From assembly GCA_021209875.1 (NCBI GenBank), contig JAGYVD010000005.1:3510001-3574000 (forward strand): a stretch of 64,000 bases of DNA, given 5' to 3'. Under the pieces are notes generated by a model, which was not told where the DNA came from, searched no databases, and saw only the letters and a list, made by a program, of their open reading frames with translations. The DNA comes from Rosellinia necatrix (taxonomy: Eukaryota; Ascomycota; Sordariomycetes; Xylariales; Xylariaceae). Positions 50,120 to 62,925 of this stretch are shown here, piece by piece (position 1 is the stretch's first letter; each line of letters begins with the position of its first letter). The translations under genes and the position numbers were made by a program.

Positions 50120-50985
50120 CTAGTGTACCTGCCGACCCAACTCAGCTCTCGGATCTTTCCTGCCGACTAAATCGACCGACCACACGTGTGCCTGCCCGGA
50201 TAGGTACGCAGATAATGGTTACGCAATACCTACCTTGGGTAAAAATGGGGATGTTCATCTGGCAAGCGAATGGTTCTGATTGAACGAGAGTATTATACAC
50301 CCAAATGTACTCATTACTTACCTACTTAGGTAGTTATCAGGTAAGTTATTGATATCACTTCACTGAAGCAGAGAGGTAGGTACCTAACCCCTACTGTCCC
50401 CATCATATATGTACTGTTAGAGGTTGGATGTTGAGGAGGCAGCCTTAGTATAAGTTGGATATATGGGTATTCTATCGCCAGTGCTATATTTATATACCTA
50501 CACAAATTTGTTTATCAATTACAAGTAGGTAGTTCGCTATCAGCCCCGGATATATTCGGTTTAGTGTGTTTACCGGCTTCAGCCCAGTCTGGATAGTGAA
50601 GCTTGGCTCCGGATAGTGAAGCTTGGCTCTGTGTATCATCATGGATTTGAGAGAGCCAGCGGTCATCAGAGCTCCGACTACGCTGTTCTCTTAGAGCTTG
50701 GCATTCAACAATCGCTTATACAGCTGATTCATTTTCGTCTCTTGAGACACTCCGGGGATATCTATCAGCCGCCACTACATGCCCTCAGCATTATCTGGTT
50801 ACGCATTCCCCATGACTTCATAATGATAGTCTTATTACCACCGCTCTCGCGTGTATACTACTAATCGTCTATCAAGCAGGATAGTAGTCTATTTCTTGCT
50901 TCGGTAGCTTTTTTACGCCCCTATGTATCCACCATGTTACCAACAGTGGATACCCAGCGGGTAGCTAGGCACGTCATTCAACTCA

Positions 50986-53900
50986 TTACGCTGTACTGCC
51001 GATGTCCAACAACCTCTCCCCCTCATCCGTCCTCCTTTTCCCCCCCCCGAACTCCTCTCTCATAGTAGCCAAGTACCTCCTCATACTCCCCGGGCAGGCC
51101 GTCTCACTTCTAATCCGCAGAAGCTCTAGCCAATGCCTCAAGTAGATAGGGGGGGGGAACCGGTACCGCAGCTGGCTGGTATATGTAGTTAAATCCATGC
51201 TGATCTGCTTGAGGTTGTCGTACATCATCCGGCGTGACCCTTCGTTGCCGCTGAACTGCCCACTCATGAGCCGCTCGCGCTGCCGGACGCAGCACGTGAT
51301 AGTCCACATCAGCAGGTTCGGCACATTGATCGCCACCGTTTGGGAGAGCCCCGAGAACTTGGATGCGTAATGGCGAACCTTGGTGGCGTCGCCATTGGCG
51401 TCCAACGGAAGGATCTCTAGCGCACGTATTTTCTACCGATACTGTTAGCAAGGTGCCCGTGACGTGAGTGCATGGCCATGTGAGACTTACATCTAGCGAC
51501 TCGGGCCATTGACCAGCCTCTACCAGGCCCTTGATTTCACTCATCTGCAACAGAAGGTGACAGGCAATTCGGTTTTGGTTCTGGATCTTCGTTGAAAACA
51601 TGGCATCTTTCTCGTATATGGACATCATGGTATAGGCGAGCTGGATGGGGTCATCAAGAGATGCGAGGCTAAGACTACTTCCTGGTTGCGCGTCCGGCGC
51701 TTGGCCAGTGGCGCGTGGTTTGACCGGCATGAGGCGCATGGGGTCCTCGCCGATCTCAAGTGAGATTGCCTCGCTCAAGGCCCGGCTAACAATTGTGACG
51801 ACGCTGTCGTAGTCGCCGGCAAGGTGATATAATAGCACGGCATCGGTGGTCCGCCCATTGTCGTCAGCAAAACGGGCCGCTTGGAGCGTAACAGTCTTGA
51901 CGAAATCATCTTCTTCCCGCAGGCCGATGAGCGGGCTACGTTCCTCGATAAGCCCAGTAATGCGGCGTCCGTCTGGTCTAATATCGCCGATCAATTTGCT
52001 AAATTCTCTCGTCTCTAGAACCAGTTCCCGAAGTGCTACGTGGCACAGCTCTGCCTGCTGGCGCCCTGCCTCACCACTTAGGTCGGCATTGAGGCAAATG
52101 AGAGTGAGATAGTCCACGGCCGAGCTCACGTCGGCGGCGCGGAAGTCTCTTGTGTAGTAGCCCAACATCCGACCAAAGCTAAGTTGTGGCTTCGACCGAG
52201 TATCATGAGACAGAAGTGTGTCCGAAGTACTCCATGGATCGGCCGGCCGAAGCAAGCCGTAATACCCGAGACCGATGGCGAAGTGGATGGCATCTACATA
52301 CGAGAATGTATAGAGATATGATATGGCTTGCTCAAACATGCCGCCCAAGATTTGCAAGTAGAAGAACATGCCGAAAGTACCATTAGTGTCTTCGGTGGGG
52401 TTCTTTGGGAAATGTTTCAATCCAATCTCCTTAATGCTAGCCCGAAGATCTTGGAGGCTATATGATTCTGTAGCCACCTCGGTAGACTTGTCGTTCTCAC
52501 GAGCAAGGTTGAATTGCAGCCAGATCCAGTCATCGATCTCCGTGTTCAGATTTTCAAGGCTCCGGTTACTGACATCGCATCGTCCAATGACCTTATAGCA
52601 TGCCATGCGATAGGGGTCGATGGAATTTTCGGGGGCATTGCGTGCTCTTTGGTTGTATTCGTTGTTACACCGGTCTTGCAGTTGTCGCCTCAGACGCCTC
52701 TCGGGGCTAGCCACGTACTCGAGAAGGTAAGATGCAAACGTGCGATCAATAGTTCGGAAGACTGTAGATTGGTTCTTGACGTATTGTGCAGCCTCAGCAA
52801 TATGACCAGACCGTAGCAGGAAAAACACGATCGCCCAGACAAATTCCCCATCGGTATCCTGCTGGAGCTCGACTTTGTCGGGCACAAGATCTCTTCTGGC
52901 GTGTCGTAGCCGTACGTAGGCTTGTATTTTGCTGATAACATCTGGTCGCCCTCCAAGAGCAGCCTCGCGGGGGTGTTTGGCGATAACACCTTCGACCTCT
53001 CGGAAGAACTTCCTCTCCAGGAAACGATTTGCTCCATCGAGGATTCTTCTCCGCATCTGTAACGAGCCGGCGGACTTTTCGTTTAGATCGAGATAATTAT
53101 CTTTAAACTGGCGCTCTCTAGCTGTCGCGTCCCCAGTAAACGTCTCGGCACCCGGATTCTCGCCGACGATAAACATAGCAGCATGATAGGCGTCAACGAG
53201 CTGCTGGGCGTGTCTGTCGCCGCTTTTACTCTCAACCTCGGCAAGCTCGTGCAAAATGGGATAGGGCGTCTTCTCAAGCCGAGCTAAATTAAGGTCTCTG
53301 ATGCGATTTGCAAGTTTTCCTTGCTTCTCCCGGATAAACCGGTCATCGATAGATGAACCATTAGGAGTCGCCGCTGGGCTGGCTGTTGTATCCTCCACAT
53401 CCTTGAATTCCGGCTGGTGAGGGCCAATTTTACTCGGCGTTCCAATGACTGATTTCTGCAGAATCGATCGGCCGAGAACACTGCCTTTGGCTGTTGGCGT
53501 CGCGGACCGAGAAACCTTCGGATTTCTCTTTGACCGACCAAATCCTCCCGACGATTCTCTTCCGGGTGCGTTCACGTTATGATCGCCAGAGCCTTCCTCT
53601 CTTGCCTTGATACCGAAATGCTCGTAGATACGCTTTCTCTGCGCCTCCCATTCCATCGTGATGTTGTCCTCCAGGAAATTATCAAAATCCTTAGCGGATC
53701 TTTCGAGGCCATCTGCAATCATGCTCAACGTAGTCTTCGATTGGAGGTTCGCGAGATATGCTTCCACGTCGATTTCGGTCGCGGCAGACGCTGGGGCGGG
53801 CCGGTCAATACGACCGGCGGTGTGGGCACTGAAGAATTTGAGATCTTTCACGGCAGCGCCCGGATCTACTCCGGAGGCGGCGAGCATGTATTGGGCCTTG

Positions 53901-54604
53901 CCATGCTGCAGAGGGTCGGACTGGGGCCCCAGTTTCCGGAGGCGTTGTCGTAAATCGCCTAATCCGAGCTGTAGACTAGGGAGATCCTCAAGTGGAGATT
54001 CGCCTTGTGCCTGCTTCTTACTTTTCGCGAGGAGACTGTCGAAATAGCCCGTTGTATTTCCCTGAGGCAGCGCACCGTTGTTCGGTGCGGCAGGTTGCTG
54101 TTGATTGAGGTTGAATAAGCTCGAGGCACCAAGGTTTCGACCGCCAGCAATGGGGTCCGTAGCAGCTGCTGTAAGCCCTGGCCCCGAGCCTGAAGTATAG
54201 CTCATATTAGTGCCCATGCTAGTGACTGATTGTGGCGGCGACTGGATTGCAAACAAGCTGTTGGCCTGCGTCTGTGGTTGCTGTGTCGCGGTCGCGATTG
54301 TTCCGAAGGGGTTGGACGCGGGCGCCTGGGCCTGGGCCTGGGCCTGATTCTGTGTAGCGGCGTTGCCGAACGGGTTGGGCGTCTGGCCCGTCGTCTGCTG
54401 TTGGCCGGCGTTGGCAAACAGACTTGGTGGCGGTGCGGTGGCCGGCTGTTGACCGGTATTGGCGAAGAGACTCGGCCGTGGAGCAGAAGCCGCGGCATTG
54501 GCGAATAGGTTCGGCGTCTGGCTGGCGGTTTGCGGTTGGTTGGCAGTGCTCGCAAAGAGACTGGCCGGTGCGCCGGACGGCTGCTGATTTGGGAAGAGCG
54601 ACAT
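50986..54604 (-). CDS. NIC96: Nucleoporin Nic96/Nup93
   Basis: Two exons, 54604..51491 and 51432..50986, with a 58-bp intron, give 1186 residues. Nic96 is the linker scaffold nucleoporin that anchors the Nsp1-Nup49-Nup57 channel complex and binds the inner-ring Nup188/192. The first ~120 residues contain repeated LFAN/PFGN words (residues 16-18, 33-36, 46-49, 62-65, 78-81, 98-101, 116-118), i.e. a degenerate FG-type tract. A coiled-coil/helical region follows from about 180 (LPSLQLGLGDLRQRLRKL). The Nup93/Nic96 alpha-solenoid fills the rest: ERKFFREVEGVIAKHP, FVWAIVFFLLRSGHIAEAA, ILGGMFEQAISYLYTFSYVDAIHFAIGL and the C-terminal LSQTVAINVPNLLMWTI. I chose the MSLFPNQQ start over an upstream in-frame ATG (54634), which adds an unlike decapeptide. 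Confidence 0.93.
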
Positions 54605-55425
54605 GATGGAACGAGCAAGAGCTGATCGAATCACAAGCGGTCAGGTCGCGCTGTTCCCCGTCGCAGGGCAGGAGGGTATCTCGGCGTGAGGAAGGAGGAA
54701 AGGGACACAATGCCAGACAAGAGGAAGGAAGTGAAGTGAAGTGAAGGGGTAGATGTAGTTTGTTGGCCCTGCCCAGCGTGTACCTATCTATCTATCTACT
54801 GGGGGTGAGGCAGGTCAGGTTGGATAGGTAGGTAGGGTAGGTAGATAGGTAGCTTGCTGCACCCAAGAACTGCTAAAATTTCGGGGCAAGGCTGAAAGAT
54901 AACAATCAACAAAGACAGACAGGGAAGCTCCAGGGCTGCGTCGCAGTGGATTGATTGACTGCGCGCACGGGCCAGAAACCTTGAGCTACCTCAGCTTCCA
55001 CCAATCCCTTACCTCTCCGCCTTTGCCTTAGTGCGTCAAAACTAGAACGTTCATTGGCTATTTCTTTTAAGCATCATTGATTGGTCATGTTAGGTAGCTT
55101 TTAACCCCACGAACCTTACGGTCCTTACCTGAACTCAGCTTGACTTGAACAACATCGCTTGAACTTCGATTTGTTTCCCACATTTCGATTTTACCTTCTA
55201 GAAATGTAGCACCCACCAGGTAGGTTAGGAGATAGTAGATTACACCCTGACGCTCAATACCTACCTACTAGGCTGATTGTGTGGGTGTTAATTAAGTACT
55301 TAGGTTATAGGTATCATGCCATCATGCCTCTCGCTATGCGATCAACACCACAATCTATGATCCCAAACCAATGCAATGCTTGAGCGGCAACCCCTCTTTT
55401 TCCCATCCCATCCCAACCCGACCGT
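54605..55425. other. Intergenic region upstream of NIC96
   Basis: This stretch holds the NIC96 promoter and the 3' UTR of the FGGY kinase gene. TATC and TAGG tetramers cluster at 54783..54852 (TACCTATCTATCTATCTAC, then TAGGTAGGTAGGGTAGG). No gene is seen. Confidence 0.6.
54783..54852. repeat. TATC and TAGG/GGTA tetranucleotide cluster
   Basis: TATCTATC units followed by TAGGTAGGTAGGGTAGGTAG-like units. It is one of many TAGG clusters confined to intergenic DNA in this window (see also 22120..22310, 58118..58158, 58493..58532, 62840..62925). Confidence 0.85.
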
Positions 55426-57333
55426 TTATTTACCCGATTCCTGAACCCAGCTGCTCGTTGCCACGTCCACCTTCTTGCGGTACTCCTGCTGGGTGCGGCA
55501 CTGATCGAGGAAGACCTCGTACTTGGTGTCGAGCAGCTTCTTCTCCTTCTCGTCGCGCCCGGGCTTCACGAGCCGGCCGGGCTTGCTCATACGGTCCATG
55601 ATGCTCCAGAGGTTCTCCGTATTCCCGTCCTGGTCCGCGCTGGCCGCCTTGGCACCCAGCATCGCGGCTCCATGCACGACGGCCGCGTGCACGTATCGCG
55701 GGATGAGCACCGGCATGTCGCAGCAGGTCGCGATAAGATCCATAAGCATATCATTCTGACATTGGCTGCCCGACATGAAGATGGTCTGGATTTTGTGGCC
55801 TTCCTTGTTCATGGCTTCTATGATCTGTCGCGTCTGCAGCGCGATAAACTCCATCGTCGCGTAGTAGTAGAGCGCGAGGCCGTCTACGCTAGAGTCAGAG
55901 CTGAGACCGATTACCGCGCCCTTCATGTTCGGATCTGCGATGGGAGAACGATTTCCCCACAGGTCGCCGTAGAAGAAGAAGTGTCGGCCGAGATAAGACA
56001 CTGTCGGCGCGCCGGCCTTCTCGGCCATCTCGCGGAGGTGGACGTTCATGTAATCGTAGACGTTCAGCTGCATCGCTTCTGCCAGAGGCAGAACTTCCTT
56101 GTGCGCCGGGTGCGTGTCAATGACGTGGCGTAAAAGCTCGCCCGTGGCCGACTGGCCGCCCTCGGCCAGCCAGAAACCTGGAAGGAGCACGTCACGGTAC
56201 GGTCCCCATACGCCATTGACAAACACGGGTTTCTCTGACATTGCCAGGTGGCAGGTCGAGGTGCCGGCGACGGCAGCAAGCCGCGTTGACGCCTGAGCCA
56301 AGTCGTTCGCCGGATGGGTCTCGTCCGCGTGTCCGTACTGCGTGTCCACTTTGGCTCCCACTGTACCGATCCAGCCGGCGTACGCATCGATGACGCCGCT
56401 ACCGACCGCGATTCCTACTGGTAAGCCGAGCTGGTTGCTAGCGGTTTCGGACAATGTGCCGACTAGCTCTCCAGCGCTCAAATATTTGCCATTCTACGTA
56501 CTTGATTAGCACTTAACTCTTTTCATGATTGAATCGCTAGTAAATGGGCTCACCACCCCGTCGACTCCTCCCACGCGCTTGAAGTTGTCTTGGACCAGGT
56601 CGCTCAGGCCGATGGTGTGATAGAAGTCCTCTTGCCAGCCCTTGACACTGCCGTCAACCCCAACGGGGACGTACCCCTGCTTGCAGACGGTACTGCAGAA
56701 GCTGCGAGTCTCGCTGCCCGTGGCCAGATGTGTCAGGGCGTCTGCAAGATCGTAGAATTTGCAGCGATCAAAGAGTTCGGGGGGCATGTTGTTCTTGAGC
56801 CAGAGCACCTTGGGGATCTCCATCTCTATGCTCATCTTGCCACCGACGTAGCGCAGCAAGTTGTGGCCCGTAGCGTTGATCTTCTCCGTCTCCTCGACAG
56901 GGCGGTGGTCGAGCCATAGGATGACGTTACGGTCGTTGCCGTCATTCTCAAAGTCGGGCCCCGTAACGGGGACGGGCTCGTCAGTGTCGTGTGCAAATAC
57001 AGCCAGCGAGCAGGTCGCATCAAAGCCGATTCCCTTTATTAAGGAACTCTCGACGCCGGACTGGTGAACGACCCGCTGGACGCAGTGGCAAATGCAATGC
57101 CAAATGTCCGTCGTGGATTGCTCCTATAGTAGTAGTTCGTCAGCGTCAAGTGTCACTATGCCGGGCTAAGGAGGGGGCGGCTCCGGGATGCCTACGTAAT
57201 AGCCTGTCTGGGGCTGCCATAGCTTGATAGCTTCCGACGCTAGGGCCTTGATATCTCCGGAAGAGTCAATGAGACACGCGCGGGCCGAGCCCGTGCCGAC
57301 GTCAATCCCTATATAGTGATCCTGTGGCGACAT
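55426..57333 (-). CDS. FGGY-family carbohydrate kinase (D-ribulokinase-like)
   Basis: Three exons, 57333..57196, 57123..56554 and 56493..55426, with introns of 72 and 60 bp, give 591 residues. It should phosphorylate a ketopentose or related sugar with ATP; the Ydr109c/FGGY subgroup, which it resembles, is reported as a D-ribulokinase. Visible are the N-terminal phosphate-binding motif YIGIDVGTGSARACLID (residues 7-23), GFDATCSLAVFA, VILWLDHRPVEE, the catalytic-aspartate region GSGVIDAYAGWIG, GTSTCHLAMS, and the C-terminal nucleotide-binding stretch FMSGSQCQNDMLMDLIA followed by VHGAAMLGAK. The length is near the family norm (550-700). The sugar specificity is not proven by sequence. I see no frame break. 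Confidence 0.9.
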
Positions 57334-58117
57334 GGCGAGTCAATTGAGAGTGCGGAGGTACACCGAGGCTAGAGCACCGGCGTCGGGTTGAGAGGGAGGG
57401 TATGGATGCAGAGCGCACGCACATTGTTTTCGAGGTGGATTATGTTACGAGTACTATCATAAGCCATGTTATGTCAGAGAAGTTACGTCCGGTAAGATTT
57501 ATAAAGAGCCTCCTTGGGTTTGCGATTTATTTTTCAGAGGCACGGCACGGCACGGCACACAGCACCGGCCTACAGCACATGACAACAGCTTATATAGCAA
57601 ACCAAAGGGGCGGCCCCCCGACACACTCCTAACTCCTCCTGCCACTTACTCCATGATAGGCAATGAATAGCATTAAGCCCGGCGGCCGCGGCTTGTATTA
57701 ATGGTAAGCGAGGGTGGTGGCAAGGGAGGCGAACTGCGCGGCGACGGCTGCCGGCGTCCAATGGCGCATATGTATGCTTGTGCGCGGTGCCGATGCGAGT
57801 CTGAGGTCAGAGAAGGGGGTTTTTTTTTTTTCTCTATCGAGACCCTATTCCGTGGCGTATGCAAGGTGCGAGTTTCTTTTCTCGATTGTCTGGCAGAGAG
57901 ATAGCTGATCGCGATACCGGTAAGCCGGGCAAGCTTTTAGATAGCTAGCAGGTAATAACGAGGAACTTACTCGTTCAAGGTTCTGTCCAGGGTGAGAACG
58001 GGGGTGATTCGAGTAATGACAAGGGGAGGTTTAATTGATAAGTTTTATTCTTGAAATATTTGCTACCCTTTAATTTTTTTTCTTCTTCTTTTTCCTTTAT
58101 TGCTTGGTACGACCGGT

Positions 58118-58158
58118 TGGTAGGTAATAGGTAGGTAGGTAATAGGTAGGTAGGTACC
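58118..58158. repeat. TAGG tetranucleotide array, interrupted
   Basis: GGTAGGTAATAGGTAGGTAG-type units repeated twice. Intergenic, same motif class as the other TAGG clusters. Confidence 0.85.
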
Positions 58159-58492
58159 CAGTATCTTACAGCGTGGTAAACCAGCAAACCCACCCCGTCA
58201 CGAGCGAGAGCAAGGTCCGATGGAGGGGATCGTCAAACGGATCCCTTGGAGGGGTAAGGCGCAAGTGTCGTCACAAGTGGGGAGAAGAGGTGGGGTAGCT
58301 AGATAGTGGTGGGGAATAAGGGGGCATTCTTACCTAGGTAGCTACCCCTAGGCCCTTGTTCCAGGGCAATTATAGCTCCAGCCAGAAGCTCTGGTCGGGG
58401 AATGATGGTGGACGATCGAGCTCTTTCCCGCCCACTGTGCAGTTCGGGGGTCGAGACCGTATCCCCACCAGAAGTTGAGCTCTTGAACAATG

Positions 58493-58532
58493 GGTAGGTA
58501 GGTATAGATAAGTAGGTAGGTAGGTACCCATG
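58493..58532. repeat. TAGG tetranucleotide array, interrupted
   Basis: A second TAGG run 340 bp from the first, reading GGTAGGTAGGTATAG then TAGGTAGGTAGGTACC. Intergenic. Confidence 0.85.
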
Positions 58533-59387
58533 GGTGCACAACATCGTGACCGCCAATTCCCGCCAGGTAAAAGTATGTATTACTACGGACCAAACTGTTG
58601 AGAACCGTAAAGTGGACCTTGCCCTAGATAGAAGGGGACTACGGCACGGAAGCGGAGAAGAGGATACATAGTTATCGAAAAGGAGAAAACAGTGTTCTCG
58701 TCCTCGGAGGTTGATCAGGTGTGAAGGAAGAAAGGAATCCTCCCTCCCCCTACTCCTCCCACTCCTCCCACTCCTCCTCCTCCTCCTCTCCCTCCACCCT
58801 CCGGCTACGGCCACACTGGGAAAAACCGTAATCCAACAGATGCCACGCTTGGCGGTCTTTTTGCAACGCGTGGGATCGATCATCCATCATGCATCTCTCA
58901 CGATGATTTGGCACGTCCACATCATATAATCCCAGCCTGTCACCCTTGGCCGTCGAGCGCACATCTCCTGTGCTAAGATGCCGATCATCCGGTCCTCGGG
59001 TCCCCGCTTCATCTCTCGCGCATACAGACTCGTTCGTTACCGCACCTCGCGACAAATAGATATGGCAAACAAGAATCCTCCTGCGGGTCTATTCAGAGAG
59101 CCATGGTAGTAATTGCCATCTTGATTAATAAAATAAAAAAAAGGATTGAGACATCACTTTTTCTTACTGACATTGCCTGATAAGTCGAGGAGGGTATAGC
59201 CGTGGGCACCGTAGGGAAAATTAAATAATAAAAAACCGCAGCCAGACTCCGTTCTCCAAATTCATTCCCCTTCGAGCGATATCGCCAAACGGTTCGGCTT
59301 CCCCCCATCGCTCATCGTATAACGTAGTGCCGCCTCGTGGCAGCAGCGTCCTACACCATATCCCCCCTCACATTCGTGAATCATCGC

Positions 59388-59409
59388 TCGTCCGTCCGTC
59401 CGTCCGTCC
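59388..59409. repeat. (CGTC)n tetranucleotide run
   Basis: About five CGTC units, 33 bp downstream of the stop codon of the minus-strand orphan gene, so within its probable 3' UTR. Confidence 0.8.
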
Positions 59410-59442
59410 CATTCTTCGATTCCGCCCTCTCCAGCATTCATC

Positions 59443-61995
59443 TCAATCCATCCCGTCGGGCTGTTCCTCGATTAATATCACGACCGTCAATGTCGCCGCA
59501 TAGGCCTCGCGGATGGCACACGCCATGCTAAATTTCGGGCGCGAACGGCCAGTATTAGCATAGAAATCCTCACTAATTGGTTATAGATAAAAAGGTTAGA
59601 AGGTTGGAAACATGTCATTGCTTACCAGGTCTTGCCGATGTCCGCCACGATGGCGCTCAATCCCCAGTGCGCGCACCAGGCCCGGACGAGAACTTCGTTA
59701 TCCTTGACGCCGAACGCCTCGACGACGAGAACTCTTTCGGCATCGTCGTCTTCTTGGGGGGGTATATCTTTGCTGCGGACGAGCTGTTGCTGCTGGCTAT
59801 TGCTACCGCTCCCGCCCACCGGCGTCGACATGGTGCTCCTTTCCTTCAGACTCCCGCTGCCGTTCAGCGGCGGGGGCGGCGGCCGGAGCCAATCCTGGAT
59901 CCCCATGACCTCGTCGGCCCTCACGGTCGTGTGTACGTAGTCGAAGAACAGCGGGTGGGGCCCGTCCGAGCACGGCCACGCGTGGATGAAGCAGACGTCA
60001 TGGGTCAGGTGCAGCGGCCAGCTGACGCCGGAGATTGCGAACTGGATGCTGGCGTCGTACAGACCCGACCCTTCCTCTGGAATGTCGCCGATCTGTTTCA
60101 ATGTGAGCATCTCGATGCGGACCGTGTCCACGATGTTGTCGCTGTCCGGAGTCAAGAGATCGTACTCCCTCACGGGGTAGACCTCCGCGGTTGGGCCGAG
60201 GGGGTCGCAGCGCTCGCTCATCGTGGCGACGTCCTCGGGCGTCATGCGCTGACGCGGTCTGCGGGAGCGTATTCGCGCCATCTGAGAACGACCGAGGTCG
60301 GTCGTGGGACGTGCAGGGCCAACCCAACCCGCAACCTCAAGGCATGTCGGCGCAAGGACTTTCCCAACGATGCTCGTCGACGTCCAATAGGTATAACTAC
60401 CATGGTATTGGAACCCACAATTCGGATTCATGTGACTTAGTAACGCGAGGTTATTTGTCGCTTCGTCAGGGTCTATATCGATGAGGCTATTCATCATGAG
60501 GAAGGGGAAGGTGGGCTATGAGAACTGATCAGCGTACTCTCTAGTTACGGACGCATCTGCCCGCATGTGAGTGGCGCGCGATGACCAATGGATGCCGCAC
60601 GAGGGGCTCTACTTACACCAGGCAGGACCAATCCACTGAAGAAGGCCATCGCATGGGAACTAACGACGAGCATGCTTCCATCTACATCCCGTTCCTTCAG
60701 TACGTCTAGGGTCTCCGGTAGGTTTGACCATTTCATCATCTGCGCAAAACGCTTGAGCATCTTGGTTTGGCGCTTCCTTAGTTTGTACCGGAGCCGGACA
60801 TGCTCGGCAGTTGCGCCGTACTCCTCGACACGTATGTTCTCCCTCCAGCGTCTCGCTAGCGCCAGGTTCCATTGGATCTTGGGTGGGATCTGTCCCACGA
60901 GGCGCTCCTTGGCCCACTCGGTATGCATTCTGGAATTAATACGTAGCTCGAGTTCCAGGCTCAGCAGTAACTGGTAGAAGAACTTCAGGTATTGGCCGTG
61001 ATTCGCCGCGCTCGTATCGTAGATGAATTTCGTGACAACCTGGTTTTTGGGGTTCGTCAAGTCGAACCACTCTGGGCCAGACAAGCACATGACGAGGTCC
61101 GTGATTTGTCGTTCCATGTGTTTGTGAGGGTTAGATATCTTGTCCGGGTCTCGGAGGAATCGTTTGTAAAGCTGCTGGTACATGAGTTCCGGGTCGTCGT
61201 CCTCCAACCCGGCCTCGAGATCTTTCAGTCGCTCAAAGATCTGCACGAGGTCGACCTCGCGAGGCATCGTCCCTGGATCGCGCAGGGCTATCGTCTGCGG
61301 CATCACGCTCGACCTGGCCACCCAAGAATTTAGTGTGATTGTACCGGGCCGGGCGCCGACGCCGAAAGCGACGCTCGGTTGCTCTAGCGTCTCCCACGGA
61401 TAGGTTGGGGGTCCCGAACCCTGGACTCGTAAGCTCATTAGTTGCGTCATCGCATTGTGTTGGTTGACGGTATCACCCTCTTCGCCGTGGTTTCCTGCCG
61501 TAGTCGCGTACAGGCCATAGTGATGGTCCGATGCATGCGTGATGGGCCGTTTGTGGCCCCTGTGCATAGGCACCCCCCTCGAGATGAGCTCCATGGCCTG
61601 GCCGAGCGTGAGTTCCTCCTCGGCGGAGATGCCGGAAGGGGGCCATTCAGTTAAAGGGACCTGTTCATAGGCATGCCCGTTCAACTGCTCCCGGCCCTTG
61701 CCCTTTGAATCACGTGGGTCGGGACGCCGCGGCCGACGGCGCGTGCCCGCGACGTCAGGCTCCTCCGTCCTGGGCCGGCGCGTGAGCAGGTCGCCATCGC
61801 TCGTACTTCTCGGATACTCATCGTGTCTCTGCGAGGCCTTAGTGGATGGTGCTATGCACGGGCACAGCCGGGGGTGGCACGGACAAATAGCGCCGCGAGA
61901 ACTCTACGTACCGACGGCCCGCCACTCGACTGGGCGTTGTTGCGGCTGCGAAACAAACTACTCCAGAACCCCTTCTTCTTCGGCTGCTCGGTCAT
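59443..61995 (-). CDS. Unrecognised 774-residue fungal protein
   Basis: Four exons, 61995..61912, 61837..60617, 60515..59626 and 59572..59443 (introns 74, 101 and 53 bp), assemble to 774 residues with every phase consistent. I do not recognise a family. The N-terminus MTEQPKKKGFWSSLFRSRNN and a following Arg-rich stretch look disordered. Residues about 180-420 form a mostly helical block with LYKRFLRDP, MCLSGPEWFDLTNPKN, FIYDTSAANHGQYLKFFYQL and LARRWRENIRVEEYGATAEH. HAMAFFSGLVLPGPTFPFLMM then leads into a Cys/Trp-containing segment (APTCLEVAGWVGPARPT). The C-terminal exon encodes KFSMACAIREAYAATLTVVILIEE, a likely hydrophobic strand/helix, whose codon pattern supports the exon. No signal peptide, clear transmembrane helix or catalytic motif is evident. 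It may be a conserved ascomycete family of unknown function. Confidence 0.72.
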
Positions 61996-62839
61996 GCTTG
62001 GGTCGCTGCGGTACGGTCACGCGGGCATGGAAAAGAGACGGACCATGTGTCCGGGCCTGGAGGAGACGATTTGAGCGTGAGATGCCTCGCAGTCATGATC
62101 GGTGGGGGGAGGCGAACACGCGTCAGGATTGTGACTGGGCAGTGACCATCACCGCCCAAGGGCCAGAGGTCGACGGCCGACGCTGTATGGTGGACTGGCT
62201 GAGCTGTGCGCAATGGCGCGGGAAAGCAACGAGACGTCGATTGTAGCTTTGCCGGTTTGTTTGTTTGGCGGGTGGTTGGCTCGTTTAAGTCTGATGCGAC
62301 CAGAGCGACCACGATAATGATACTGAATTGGGATTCCCGATACTACAGTATGTAGGGCAGGATAGGATGAAAAAGGGCGGGACGGGATACTAGCATGAAG
62401 GGGGGGGGGGGTTGTTGAGCTGGTTTGAGCTGAGTGTTTCAGGCGAGTAAGTATACATACAGATGTAATTACCTACGACTAAGATAAGTGGTAGATAATT
62501 GGGGAGGGGACTCAGACCGTCATGTAAGGAGGTGTTAGTGTCAGCGCCTGCCTACTTACCTACCTACTGAGAGAGACGAGGATAATAATGATGAGGATGA
62601 GGATGATGGTGGTGATCAAGGCTGACGGCGGTCCGATAAAGAAAAAGAAAAAGAATAATAATAGAAGAATTAAGTAATTAACTGTCTTTCCGAGTAGCAC
62701 GGCTGTTACGTACTTAACCCATATGCATTAATAAATGGTCGATTAAAAAAAAAAAAACAAAATTGGGTGACAAAAGTTGTCACGCATTGACGCATCTCTC
62801 GGCCAAGGCTACCTACTACACACTTACCTTTTAGATGTA

Positions 62840-62925
62840 TGTACCTTGGGTAGGGTAGGGAGGTAAGTAGGTAAGGTAGTTAGGTATTGGTAGGTTAGGT
62901 ATGGTAGGTTAGGTATGGTGGGTAG
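62840..62925. repeat. TAGG/GGTA-rich cluster
   Basis: Degenerate GGTAGG, GGTAAGTAGG and TTAGGTATGG words repeat through this stretch, including two adjacent copies of GTAGGTTAGGTATGG. Intergenic. Confidence 0.8.

Larger units (their letters stand above)
49009..50985. other. Intergenic region upstream of bZIP gene
   Basis: This 2-kb stretch holds the bZIP promoter and the NIC96 3' UTR. It has several simple repeats: TGGCGC hexamers (49280..49303), a TAGTCATG 8-bp array (49701..49756), and an ACT array (50091..50119) flanked by CCTAGTGTACCT direct repeats at 50066..50077 and 50119..50130. No gene is seen. Confidence 0.6.
57334..59442. other. Intergenic region upstream of FGGY kinase gene
   Basis: This 2.1-kb stretch contains the kinase promoter and the 3' UTR of the next minus-strand gene. 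Simple repeats: CACGG pentamers (57540..57558), a T-run (57822..57832), TAGGTAGG arrays at 58118..58158 and 58493..58532, CTCCTCC units (about 58752..58790) and a CGTC array at 59388..59409. No gene is supportable. Confidence 0.6.
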
